Below are positions 49,928 through 58,196 of a DNA stretch of 64,000 nucleotides, one piece after another. The position numbers were made by a program, and so were the translations under genes. Position 1 is the stretch's first letter. Each line of letters starts with the position of its first letter. Source of the DNA: JAMXLO01 sp963812475 (GTDB lineage: Bacteria > Pseudomonadota > Alphaproteobacteria > Acetobacterales > Acetobacteraceae); NCBI GenBank assembly GCA_963812475.1, contig CAWEVI010000044.1:186001-250000 (forward strand), in the 5' to 3' direction. The notes under the pieces are model-generated. The model was not told the DNA's origin, made no database searches, and was given only the letters and a program-made list of their open reading frames with translations.

Positions 49928-52390
49928 TCAGGCAGCCAGAGTCTTGGTAAACCGATCAAAGCAGTCGAGCACAAAACCCGCACGGTAGGTGACGAAGGTC
50001 AGGCCAGACGCCGATGGTTCCTCGGTGAAACTGCCGGAAGGCGCGGGAAACAGACGTTCCGGCGGAATGTGCGGGTGGCGATGATTAGTGATCACATGAA
50101 TGTTTGGATAGAGAAACTGATGCATCGCGGCGGCATGCACATTCTGCAATCCCAAATTGGGGATGTCCAAACCCGCCGACATCGCCCACATCATCGAATT
50201 CACGGTCACCATACAGAGCGGCATGGCATCCGCTTTAAGCGCGGTCAGCATACCTGCGGTATCGTTTGGCGTGATCGTGGCCACATCAACCACGATCAGG
50301 CCATCATTTGCCAGACTGACCCTCGAGAACGACACGACAAGGTATCCCTTGGCGATCAGTCCGCGGATGAGCCTTTCGCCGTGCGGATAGACATATCCCG
50401 ACGAACGAACGTCGAAGTGACAGCAGACGATGCCACGAAACTCGTGTGTTGCCGTCGTTCGACGGATCGCCCGCAGGACAGCCTGCGCGGGATCGGACAG
50501 CGGTCCCGGATAAAGCACCGGTCGAGGGATCGGCCAAACCTGCGGCAGACCGAAAGTCTGCTGCAGTGACGCGACGCGATGTGGAACCATCCGATCCGTG
50601 TCATTGTAGATCACGGGCAAGATCAGAAAATTCGCCGGAATGTCCTTGGCCGCATCGCTGAAATCATAATCCTTCCAGTACTTGGTCTGCCGGCCTCTAT
50701 ACACGAAGACCTGGTCTATGTTGGGATTGCCGCGCAGCATTCCGGCCAGCAGAGGAGAATTGATCTCATCCATGGTGTTCGATGCGTAAGCGTAGATCGG
50801 CAGATCACGATACGCGCGGCGCAACGCCTCGAGCATCGGCGTAGCAATCAGATAGTCGCCAAGTCCCATGAAAAAGATGAGCGCCAGGCCATCGATGTGC
50901 TGCGCGCTGCGAGCGGCGGCGATGTCGTAGGATCCATAACGAGTGACCGGCGGCGCTATCCGCACCGGGCCGACGGCATCTGAAAGCACACTCCGGTCGT
51001 GAGCAACTGGTGCGGTCGGGGGCTTCCCGTCGGCGGCAGTCGGCGTCAGGACAACGCCCAGGCGGCGATACGCCGCGGTCATCTGTTCGGCATGGGCAGC
51101 GAGTGAGAATTTCGCGGCTTGCTGTTTTCCCATAACAGCCAGTTCCGCTCGTTTTCCCCAGTCCGACGCCAGGTCGCGAATCTCCCGCATCATCCCGGGA
51201 ACATCGAGCGGGTTCACCAACACGGCCGCATCGCCCGCAACTTCGGGCAGCGAACCGCCGGTCGAAGTCAGCACGGGCACACCGACCTGCATGGCTTCAA
51301 GCACCGGAAGGCCAAAGCCCTCATAGACCGAGGGGAATGCGAAGAACGAACAACACTGCATCAATGCAATCACATGGCGTCGCGGGAGGTAGCCGAGATG
51401 CTGCACCAGGGGCTTGTCGGTGCCGGGCACCGCGCTGGTGCGGAGCCGCGCGATCAGTTCCCGTACGTCAGCGTTCAGCCAGCCTGGCAGGCCGGCCAGC
51501 AGCAGTTGCTGACCGGTGTTGGCAAGCGTGAAGGCCTCGATCAAACGATACAGGTTCTTCTTCGGTTCCATCGCGCCGCAGAAGAACGCGTATTGTCCTG
51601 GTTCGGCACCGTAGACGTCGGAGACGAGCCGTTCGGCATCCTCCTGTCGCAGAATCGGGGGCGGCACGGAGTGCTGATAGACCACGCTGATGCGTTCGTC
51701 CGGAATCCCAAGTACCGACACAAGGTCCTCGCGGGAGCGTTCCGACGTGGTGATGACATGATCCGCCCGTCGCGCAATCATTGCATGCATCCGCGCCGCC
51801 CGTCCGCCGATATCGACGCCGAAATGCGGGAAACGCAGTGGAACCAGATCATGCAGCGTATAGATGTTCGGCATCCCGCGTACGGCGATCGGCACGGGGC
51901 CGGCCCAGTGCATTGCACTGAATTGTTGATCGATGGCGATCTCGGTGAACATGCCACGCCGCGCGAAGACCACGTGCGCATGGTCGCGAACCTGATTCGC
52001 GTTGAACAACACGCTATGCGGCGGCAGGCGCGGCTCCAAAGTATCGAGAGCCATGCCCTCGACCGGTACCGGATATCCGGCCAGGCGACGACGGTATCCG
52101 AGGCGGGTGCGCCACAGCATGCCCAGCGCCTGTATTCGCGGCGAGCGTTGCGGCATACGGCCGAACACCTGGGTGGCCATGGTGATTCCCGGTACATGCC
52201 GCAAGGGTCGTGCCGTACCGCTCAAAAGCAGATCGACCCGCACACCGGTCGCCTGCAACACCTGTGCAAGCGCGCGGGTATAGGAGCCAATCCCGGTCTG
52301 GTCCGCCTGCAGAAGCAGTGATCCGTCCAGCAGGATTCTGGGCGCACCGGAGCGGCCTCCGTGCGCATCGTCGGGATTGCCTGATCGCAT
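49928..52390 (-). CDS. Bifunctional glycosyltransferase: GT4 domain plus GT9-like domain
   Basis: An 820-residue protein with two GT-B-type parts. Residues 17-445 are a GT4-like transferase: ILLDGSLLLQADQTGIGSYTRAL, then FFCGAMEPKKNLYRLIEAF near 270 and VYEGFGLPVLEAMQVGVPV near 356-374 with the E-x7-E nucleotide-sugar motif. A proline-rich linker (about 448-485) follows. Residues 498-820 resemble heptosyltransferase (GT9) folds: IFFMGLGDYLIATPMLEALRR near 505, CCHFDVRSSGYVYPHGERL near 665 and MVTVNSMMWAMSAGLDIPNLGL near 730. It likely builds a surface polysaccharide or LPS part. Flanking methyltransferase genes support this. The fusion is uncommon in my experience. Confidence 0.85.
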   Translation of the reverse strand: MRSGNPDDAHGGRSGAPRILLDGSLLLQADQTGIGSYTRALAQVLQATGVRVDLLLSGTARPLRHVPGITMATQVFGRMPQRSPRIQALGMLWRTRLGYRRRLAGYPVPVEGMALDTLEPRLPPHSVLFNANQVRDHAHVVFARRGMFTEIAIDQQFSAMHWAGPVPIAVRGMPNIYTLHDLVPLRFPHFGVDIGGRAARMHAMIARRADHVITTSERSREDLVSVLGIPDERISVVYQHSVPPPILRQEDAERLVSDVYGAEPGQYAFFCGAMEPKKNLYRLIEAFTLANTGQQLLLAGLPGWLNADVRELIARLRTSAVPGTDKPLVQHLGYLPRRHVIALMQCCSFFAFPSVYEGFGLPVLEAMQVGVPVLTSTGGSLPEVAGDAAVLVNPLDVPGMMREIRDLASDWGKRAELAVMGKQQAAKFSLAAHAEQMTAAYRRLGVVLTPTAADGKPPTAPVAHDRSVLSDAVGPVRIAPPVTRYGSYDIAAARSAQHIDGLALIFFMGLGDYLIATPMLEALRRAYRDLPIYAYASNTMDEINSPLLAGMLRGNPNIDQVFVYRGRQTKYWKDYDFSDAAKDIPANFLILPVIYNDTDRMVPHRVASLQQTFGLPQVWPIPRPVLYPGPLSDPAQAVLRAIRRTTATHEFRGIVCCHFDVRSSGYVYPHGERLIRGLIAKGYLVVSFSRVSLANDGLIVVDVATITPNDTAGMLTALKADAMPLCMVTVNSMMWAMSAGLDIPNLGLQNVHAAAMHQFLYPNIHVITNHRHPHIPPERLFPAPSGSFTEEPSASGLTFVTYRAGFVLDCFDRFTKTLAA

Positions 52391-52794
52391 TCTGGTTCAG
52401 CCCTTGGACCATATGTGGACCGCGTGACGCTGCCGAATCTCAAGCGCGTCGATCGCGCGTTGCCGCGCGGGAATGGCCATGACGGAATTCGCCGGGACGT
52501 CCCGCTTGAGCTGCATATTCCCCCAATTCGTTGAGACACGAGATATATCAGCCTGAATTGATGGAACGCCTATGGCAAAGGTGGAGAGCCTCGTTCCCTC
52601 GGCTTGACGTACTCCTTGAGATGCCGTATCGAGCGGACCCAAATCCCAATGCATCTGCGGCATGCCGCAAGGCTGTGCCAAGTGGGACCTGACCCAAATC
52701 GGGAAGGGAAGCTTGGGGCCGTCATGGTTTCATCACGACAGCCGTACATCGTGGTCCGTGGCAAACTCTGTGCTTGAAAGGATGGGAGCTGGGC
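52391..52794. other. Intergenic region, no gene recognised
   Basis: About 400 bases between the divergent glycosyltransferase and methyltransferase genes, visibly less GC-rich than the flanks. A repeated GACCCAAATC occurs at 52635 and 52689, 54 bases apart. Short open frames cross it but none looks coding. Promoters for both neighbours should lie here. Confidence 0.5.
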
Positions 52795-53718
52795 GTGATT
52801 GAAACCATGGCATGCAAGATTTGTGGAGCGCCCTCCCACGAGACGTTTCGCATACCGGCATCGAAGAAGACGGGACATCCCATTCCTGACCTTCCGGACG
52901 ATTGTCCCTACTACGAATGTAGCAAATGCGGTTTTTGCTTTTCAACTCTTCTGGATTCAGCCGACCACACCACGATATACGATGAGTCGTATTGGACTGG
53001 CCAGGACCCCGACTGGTACGGTCGGGTCTCCGAAACCCTTCGCCTCGTGTTGCTTGCAAACGGGCTCGTGCAGCGGCCACCGGACAGTCTCGAGATCCTT
53101 GACTTTGGTTGCGGTATGGGAACATTTGTTGAGACCTGCCGCAGAAATCTGCAACTCGATGCGTGGGGCACGGACATCATCAAGCCGAAATTCGGGGCTG
53201 ACTACTTTCTGCCGAACGTGAATCGGAAATTCGACATCATTGTCGCATGCGAGGTGATGGAGCATATTCCGACGCCGAGCGAAACCTTCCGGGCGATCCG
53301 CGGCATGCTGAAGCCGGGTGGCGCTTTTGCGTTCCAGACCGCGGAATACGACCGCGTATCGGGGCGTGATTGGTGGTATGTCGGACCCGACAACGGTCAT
53401 ATAAGCCTCTACTCACGCGGCGCACTCGATAGCCTGTTCAAGCAGTTGGGCGGTCGCACGCGAGCGATGTGGCGCGATTATCCGGGAGTGCAGGCGTGGC
53501 AGTTTGAACAGCCGCAATTGAATGCCGAGGAGGGCAGGTATCGCGCGCTCGAGGAAAAACTGGCGGCGGTTCATCGCAGTACGTCCTGGCGCGTTACCGC
53601 ACCATTGCGCGGCGTCGGCAACATCTTTCGCAGGACGACAGATATGGCCCTCAGTCCTGCCAGGCTCCTGTGGCGTCGATCGGAGCCACGGCTGGCGGAC
53701 GCCGCGACCAGGGGCTAG
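52795..53718 (+). CDS. Zinc-ribbon SAM-dependent methyltransferase
   Basis: A 307-residue methyltransferase with an N-terminal zinc ribbon: CKIC near residue 6 and CSKC near 41. Motif I is ILDFGCGMGTFVETCRR near residue 101, FDIIVACEVMEHIPTPSETFRAI near 145 carries motif IV and LKPGGAFAFQT near 171 the next strand. The C-terminal STSWRVTAPLRGVGNIFRR is a tail often seen on glycan-biosynthesis glycosyltransferases and methyltransferases. I choose the GTG at 52795, with GGGAG eight bases upstream; ATG at 52807 is the alternative. It likely methylates a nucleotide sugar or glycan. Codon and base composition look less GC-rich than the neighbours. Confidence 0.88.
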   Translation: MIETMACKICGAPSHETFRIPASKKTGHPIPDLPDDCPYYECSKCGFCFSTLLDSADHTTIYDESYWTGQDPDWYGRVSETLRLVLLANGLVQRPPDSLEILDFGCGMGTFVETCRRNLQLDAWGTDIIKPKFGADYFLPNVNRKFDIIVACEVMEHIPTPSETFRAIRGMLKPGGAFAFQTAEYDRVSGRDWWYVGPDNGHISLYSRGALDSLFKQLGGRTRAMWRDYPGVQAWQFEQPQLNAEEGRYRALEEKLAAVHRSTSWRVTAPLRGVGNIFRRTTDMALSPARLLWRRSEPRLADAATRG

Positions 53719-53798
53719 CCCGTGCGAGGACACGACATGCGCGCATTGCCACCGGACAGCTATGCTGGGCTGGGCCATCGATCAACGGGAGGAACGCC

Positions 53799-53999
53799 AT
53801 GACGTGGCGCAGGCAAGGGCCAATGGACATGAACACGGCGGTGCTGATCCTGACGATCGGCCTGTTCACCTATTCGGCGTGGCTCACGTCGATCGTCTTC
53901 TGCTCGGTAAATGACGAGCGCCCTCTGCTGATCGCCGCCGCGGCCTTCTTCCCGGTCGGCGTGGTCCACGGCGTCGGCGTATGGTTCGGCGGATGGTGA
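53799..53999 (+). CDS. Small two-TM membrane protein
   Basis: A 66-residue protein starting at an ATG with a strong GGGAGGA site. Two hydrophobic segments are visible: about residues 12-30 (TAVLILTIGLFTYSAWLTSIVF) and 40-62 (PLLIAAAAFFPVGVVHGVGVWF), separated by a short polar loop NDERP. It is probably inserted in the inner membrane. I do not recognise a family. It stands alone, convergent with the small reverse gene at 54048. Confidence 0.65.
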   Translation: MTWRRQGPMDMNTAVLILTIGLFTYSAWLTSIVFCSVNDERPLLIAAAAFFPVGVVHGVGVWFGGW

Positions 54000-54047
54000 A
54001 ACCAGCCACAGAGCATGTCCGTGGGTAAGATCCTTGCCTGGCTGAGT

Positions 54048-54311
54048 TCAGCCAAGTCGGCCGCCCTCTCCGATGACAGGTCCTGTGTCGCCGCGTGACG
54101 GGACAAGGTCGTAGGTTGCATTCAATCTTGTGATTATGCGCTCGACGACCCCCGCTATCCTGGTTGCCGAGCGCTGGATAGCCGGATCGCTGCTGTGCTG
54201 AAGTCGATCCGCGATCAGCGCGGCCGGCGTGATTGCGCCCCGGATATCGTGCCGAAGCGACGATACCAGCTTTTCCAGTGCCTCCACGCGGGCCTCGATC
54301 GATTGCTCCAT
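54048..54311 (-). CDS. Stand-alone DHp (HisKA)-like phosphoacceptor protein
   Basis: An 87-residue helical protein. Residues 4-35 form one helix with SSLRHDIRGAITPAALIADRL, which resembles the H-box of histidine kinases (His followed by an acidic residue and Arg). A second helix, AIQRSATRIAGVVERIITRLNATYDL, would complete a four-helix dimerisation domain. No ATP-binding, sensor or receiver domain is present in the gene or next to it. It could be a phosphotransfer intermediate or a decoy, or a fragment of a lost kinase. The ATG at 54311 has a weak site. It is 76 bases downstream of the HBDH stop on the same strand. Confidence 0.6.
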   Translation of the reverse strand: MEQSIEARVEALEKLVSSLRHDIRGAITPAALIADRLQHSSDPAIQRSATRIAGVVERIITRLNATYDLVPSRGDTGPVIGEGGRLG

Positions 54312-54387
54312 TGGCGTTGTTCTCGATATGGTGACGGAAGCCAGGGCGACGCGCCTGGATGGTCCTGCATGTCCTGCGCAGAAGCCG

Positions 54388-55170
54388 CTACTGCATGAAC
54401 CAACCGTGGCTTACAACCATTGATTGGCCGGTCATCGCGTTGCTCCGCGCGCCGGCGAAGAACAGTACCGCGTCGGCAACGTCGTCGGTCGTGGTGAACT
54501 GGCCGTCCACCGTTTCCTTCAGCATGACGCGCCGGATCACATCGTCTTCGCTGATGCCAAGTGCCTGGGCCTGCTCGGGGATCTGCTTGTCCACCAGCGG
54601 CGTGCGCACGAAACCAGGGCAGACCACGTTGGCACGGACGTTGTATTCCGCGCCCTCCTTGGCCACCACCTTGCAAAGTCCGATCAGCCCATGCTTCGCG
54701 GTGACATAGGGCGCCTTCAACACCGATGCCTCCTTCGAGTGCACCGAACCCATGTAGATCACGCTTCCCGACCTCGCCGCGTACATATGCTTCAGGCAGG
54801 CCTTGGTGGTCAGAAATGCGCCATCAAGATGGATCGCCATCAGCCGCTTCCAGTCGGCAAAGGGAAAATCGACGATCGGCCTGACGATCTGGATGCCGGC
54901 GTTGCTGACCAGCACATCGATGCGGCCGTATTTCGCCATCGTATCGGCGACACCTTTTTCAACCGCATCTTCATCGGCGACATTCATCGCCACCGCGAAT
55001 GCATCGAAACCCTTTGCCTTGATCTCCCGCGCGGTGGCTGCAGCGGCATCGAGATTGAGATCGGCAATCACCGGCGCGCCACCCTCGGCCGCGAAGCGCA
55101 GCGCGATCTCCTTGCCGATGCCGCTTGCGGCGCCGGTAACGATGGCGACCTTTCCGTCGAAACGGGACAT
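54388..55170 (-). CDS. bdhA: 3-hydroxybutyrate dehydrogenase (SDR)
   Basis: A 260-residue SDR that matches 3-hydroxybutyrate dehydrogenases, which oxidise D-3-hydroxybutyrate to acetoacetate with NAD. AIVTGAASGIGKEIALRFA near residue 9, DVLVSNAGIQIVRPI near 86, the catalytic Ser in IYMGSVHSKEAS near 138 and YVTAKHGLIGLCK near 154 are clear. VVCPGFVRTPLVDKQIPEQA near 183 is the diagnostic stretch of this subgroup. AAAGGAAGG is before the ATG at 55170. It would link poly-3-hydroxybutyrate turnover to the ScoAB-type CoA-transferase at 21-23 kb. The LysR gene lies 98 bases upstream on the same strand. Confidence 0.9.
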   Translation of the reverse strand: MSRFDGKVAIVTGAASGIGKEIALRFAAEGGAPVIADLNLDAAAATAREIKAKGFDAFAVAMNVADEDAVEKGVADTMAKYGRIDVLVSNAGIQIVRPIVDFPFADWKRLMAIHLDGAFLTTKACLKHMYAARSGSVIYMGSVHSKEASVLKAPYVTAKHGLIGLCKVVAKEGAEYNVRANVVCPGFVRTPLVDKQIPEQAQALGISEDDVIRRVMLKETVDGQFTTTDDVADAVLFFAGARSNAMTGQSMVVSHGWFMQ

Positions 55171-55268
55171 TGCAAAGCCTTCCTTTCGGGTTGCCGCGAG
55201 AGCCGGGCGGTTTGTGCCCTCTCGCGGATGGAATAGCCATTGCCCTGTCGGCGCAACCGGGAGTCCGA

Positions 55269-56225
55269 TCAGACCGCGCGGGACGCTGGCATGACCGGCC
55301 CGGACGATGCGTTTGCGGTCCAGGGCGCCACGCCCGACGTGAAGCGCCGCGTCAGAAACTCGAGCAGGACGGCGACCCGAATTGGGCGCGGCCCGCCGGC
55401 CGGCGTCAGCAGATGCAGTGCCAGCCTCGGCGCGGTCCATCCGTCGAGCACGGTCACCAGTTTGCCGGCCTTGATCGCGTCCCAAACAAGAAAGTCGGGT
55501 TGCAGCGCCAGCCCCAGATCGGCCTCCAGGGCGAAGCTGAGCGCTTCGGCGTTGGTGGCGCTGAGCGGCCCCTTCACCGTCACAAACTCTTCGGCGCCAT
55601 TGCTGTCGGTGAAACGCCAGGTCTCGCCCGTGGCGAGGTACAGATAACCCAGACAGTCGTGGTCCAGCAGATCACGCGGACGAAGCGGCCTGCCATGCCG
55701 CGCGAAATAGGCGGGCGTCCCGACCACCCAGCGCCGCACCGGGCACAGCCGTCGTGCGATCAGGCTGGAATCCGGCAGGTCGGCGATGCGCAGCACGATA
55801 TCGATGCCACCGGCGATGACATCGACGATCCGGTCATCGAGTTGAAGATCGACCGTGACCTCGGGGTAGGCGGCCAGAAAATCCGGCAGCGCCGGCGCGA
55901 TATGGCGCATGCCGAACGACATTGGCGCGGCCAGCCGCACGCGCCCTCGTGGGACTGCCGATTTGGTGTGGGCCTCAGCCTCGGCCGCCTCACCCTCGGC
56001 CAGGATACGGGCCGCCCGCACTGCCAGCACCCGTCCAGACTCGGTCAGCGCGAAGCGGCGGGAGGTGCGGTGGATCAGCCGCTCGCCCAACCGAGCTTCG
56101 AGCCGTTGCACTGCCTTGGACACGGTCGGACCGGACAGCCCCAATTCAGCCGCGGCGGCGGCAAAACTTCCGGTTTCCGCCACCTTGGCGAAGATCGCCC
56201 ACGCCTCAAGGTCGGGAAGGCTCAC
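55269..56225 (-). CDS. LysR-family transcriptional regulator
   Basis: A 318-residue LysR regulator. The winged helix spans residues 1-60 (LEAWAIFAKVAETGSFAAAA, GLSGPTVSKAVQRLEARLGERL, RTSRRFALTESGRVL). The effector domain follows (GRVRLAAPMSFGMRHIAPAL, DIVLRIADLPDSSLIARRL). The GTG at 56225 has GGAGG seven bases upstream and gives the usual short N terminus; an ATG at 56252 lacks a site. It is divergent from a pirin gene 123 bases away and probably controls it, as LysR genes beside pirins often do. The inducer is unknown. Confidence 0.93.
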   Translation of the reverse strand: MSLPDLEAWAIFAKVAETGSFAAAAAELGLSGPTVSKAVQRLEARLGERLIHRTSRRFALTESGRVLAVRAARILAEGEAAEAEAHTKSAVPRGRVRLAAPMSFGMRHIAPALPDFLAAYPEVTVDLQLDDRIVDVIAGGIDIVLRIADLPDSSLIARRLCPVRRWVVGTPAYFARHGRPLRPRDLLDHDCLGYLYLATGETWRFTDSNGAEEFVTVKGPLSATNAEALSFALEADLGLALQPDFLVWDAIKAGKLVTVLDGWTAPRLALHLLTPAGGPRPIRVAVLLEFLTRRFTSGVAPWTANASSGPVMPASRAV

Positions 56226-56348
56226 AGGGCTACCTCCACGGATGGAAACCATGACTTTCCATCCTTTCGGTTTTCGAAGCTTCCGTCGAGCACCATCTGG
56301 TGGCTAGCACCGGGGCAAACGCCTCGATATCGAACAGGAGCGACCGTC

Positions 56349-57047
56349 ATGATCGAACGCAGGAAATTCGCCGAGTTGGGTGGCGCCGACCACGGCTGGC
56401 TCAAGGCGAAGCACCATTTTTCGTTTGCCAGCTACTACGATCCAAAGCGGATGGGCTGGGGCAATCTGCGCGTCTGGAACGACGACGAGATCGCCGCGCA
56501 GTCGGGCTTCCCGCCGCATCCTCACGCCGACATGGAGATCATCACCTACGTCCGTGACGGGGCGATCACCCACAAGGATTCGATCGGCAACACCGGCCGC
56601 ACCCCGGCGGGTGATGTCCAGGTGATGTCGGCGGGGTCCGGCGTCCGCCACTCGGAGTACAATCTGGAAGACGCCGCGACGCGGATCTTTCAAATCTGGA
56701 TCGAGCCGAGGGAAAGCGGCGGCAAGCCTGCGTGGGGCGCCAAGCCGTTCCCCAAGGCGGACCGTTCCGGACGGTTCGTCACGCTGGCCAGTGGCTTTGC
56801 GCATGACGCCGAGGCACTGCCGATCCGCGCCGATGCCCGGGTGATGGGCGCCACGGTGAAGGCCGGCGAGCGGGTCACGATCGAGCTCGATCCGAAGCGA
56901 CACGCCTATCTGGTGCCTGCGTCCGGCACCGTCGAGGTCGGCGGTATGCGCATCGAGGCACGCGACGGCGCGGCGATCACCGATGTCGCGAACGTCGAGA
57001 TCGTTGGGGTTGAGGACGCCGAGGTCGTCCTGGTTGACGCTGCGTAA
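56349..57047 (+). CDS. Pirin family protein (bicupin)
   Basis: A 232-residue pirin. The N-terminal cupin holds the metal site: PPHPHADMEIITYV near residue 56 (two His), and MSAGSGVRHSEYN near 97 (His, with Glu). FQIWIEPRESGGKPAW near 115 is another family stretch. In bacteria pirins have been described as quercetin-dioxygenase-like enzymes or as metabolic regulators. AGGAG precedes the ATG at 56349. A LysR gene is divergent upstream and a second, longer pirin follows after a 122-bp palindromic repeat. The function in this organism is unknown. Confidence 0.92.
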   Translation: MIERRKFAELGGADHGWLKAKHHFSFASYYDPKRMGWGNLRVWNDDEIAAQSGFPPHPHADMEIITYVRDGAITHKDSIGNTGRTPAGDVQVMSAGSGVRHSEYNLEDAATRIFQIWIEPRESGGKPAWGAKPFPKADRSGRFVTLASGFAHDAEALPIRADARVMGATVKAGERVTIELDPKRHAYLVPASGTVEVGGMRIEARDGAAITDVANVEIVGVEDAEVVLVDAA

Positions 57048-57051
57048 CAAC

Positions 57052-57173
57052 AGAAAGGCAGAATAACACGGATTACACGGACAGGATTTTATGCGCTTCG
57101 CGCGAAGCGCAATCCTGTTCTGTTCCGTATAATCCGTGCAAAATCCGTGTAATCCGTGTTATTCTTGCTTTCT
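57052..57173. repeat. 122-bp palindromic element, CACGGATTA-iterated arms (copy C)
   Basis: The outer arms pair over about 30 bases with two mismatches (AGAAAG, then AGAATAACACGGATTACACG and its complement). Extra CACGGATTA-type units fill the right arm. The centre is an 18-base perfect palindrome, GCGCTTCGCGCGAAGCGC at 57093, flanked by ACAGGATT and AATCCTGT. The same GCTTCGCGC core is found in copies A and B, whose arms use CACAGAGTT instead. It starts 5 bases after the first pirin's stop and ends 36 bases before the second pirin. Confidence 0.85.
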
Positions 57174-57208
57174 TATTTCCAGCGGCTCGCCGGATTGCGG
57201 AGACAGGC

Positions 57209-58114
57209 ATGCTCGATCTGGTCATCGAAGGCACACGCAAGGACCTCGGCGGCGGGTTGGAGGTCGGACGGGTGCTGCCGTTCGCCCGCCGGCGCATGGT
57301 CGGTCCGTTCATCTTTCTCGATCACATGGGACCGGCCGATTTTCGCTCGGGTGAGGGGATCGACGTTCGACCACATCCGCATATCGGCCTCGCGACGGTC
57401 ACCTATCTGTTCGACGGCGAGATCCATCACCGCGACAGTCTGGGCGTCAGCCAGAAGATCAGGCCCGGCGAAGTGAATTGGATGACCGCCGGTTCCGGCA
57501 TCGTCCATTCCGAGCGGACCGACCCGTCGTTGCGATCGAACGGTGGTTTGATGCACGGGATGCAGGCCTGGGTGGCACTGCCGCGGGAAGACGAGGAGGT
57601 CGATCCGGCATTTGCGCATCATGCGGCTGACGCACTGCCGGAATTGTCCGAGCGCGGCGTCTGGGCGCGTCTGATCGCGGGTTCCGCCTATGGGCTGGGC
57701 AACGCCGTGCGGACGTTCTCTCCGTTGTTCTATCTGCATGTCGAACTCGCGTCCGGCGCCAGCATCGCGATGCCGGGGGACCACGACGAGCGCGCGGCAT
57801 ACGTGGTGTCCGGCAGCGTCGTGCATGAGGGCGTGCGGCATACGGCCGGACGGCTTCTGGTGTTTGCCGGCGGCGGCGAACCTGCCATCGCGGCCGTGGA
57901 CGGGCCGGCGCGTCTCATGCTGCTCGGCGGGGCGAGCATCGGTCCGCGCTTCATTTGGTGGAATTTGGTGTCCTCGCGCCGCGAACGCATCGAGCAGGCA
58001 AAGGCGGACTGGAAGTCCGGGCGGATGATGTTGCCACCGGACGACAATCGCGAGTTCATCCCGTTGCCGGACGATCCGCCGCCGCCGCCGCCGGAACCGA
58101 CACATCCCGTCTGA
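57209..58114 (+). CDS. Pirin family protein, long form
   Basis: A 301-residue bicupin. RMVGPFIFLDHMGPADF near residue 29, VRPHPHIGLATVTYLFDGEI near 53 (two metal His), GEVNWMTAGSGIVHSER near 87 (His) and GLMHGMQAWVALP near 112 are pirin hallmarks. The C-terminal cupin covers about 165-260 (FYLHVELASGASIAMPGDHDERAAYVV). A proline-rich tail (DDPPPPPPEPTHP) ends it. CGGAGA precedes the ATG at 57209. It follows another pirin, separated only by repeat copy C, so the pair may have been one operon before the repeat arrived. Confidence 0.92.
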   Translation: MLDLVIEGTRKDLGGGLEVGRVLPFARRRMVGPFIFLDHMGPADFRSGEGIDVRPHPHIGLATVTYLFDGEIHHRDSLGVSQKIRPGEVNWMTAGSGIVHSERTDPSLRSNGGLMHGMQAWVALPREDEEVDPAFAHHAADALPELSERGVWARLIAGSAYGLGNAVRTFSPLFYLHVELASGASIAMPGDHDERAAYVVSGSVVHEGVRHTAGRLLVFAGGGEPAIAAVDGPARLMLLGGASIGPRFIWWNLVSSRRERIEQAKADWKSGRMMLPPDDNREFIPLPDDPPPPPPEPTHPV

Positions 58115-58196
58115 CCGGCGCGCGCGCCGCGTCATTGGCGCGCGGTCGCTGCATCGCTACGCTCCGCCCCACCACATTGGGGATGGAGCCCGGCTC

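Noticed and set aside
53202..53778. Reverse-strand frames opposite the zinc-ribbon methyltransferase
   Set aside because: Short, without ribosome sites, and fully antisense to a clear gene.
54800..55300. Plus-strand frame opposite the 3-hydroxybutyrate dehydrogenase
   Set aside because: Arginine/serine-rich antisense translation without family features; the reverse-strand SDR explains the sequence.
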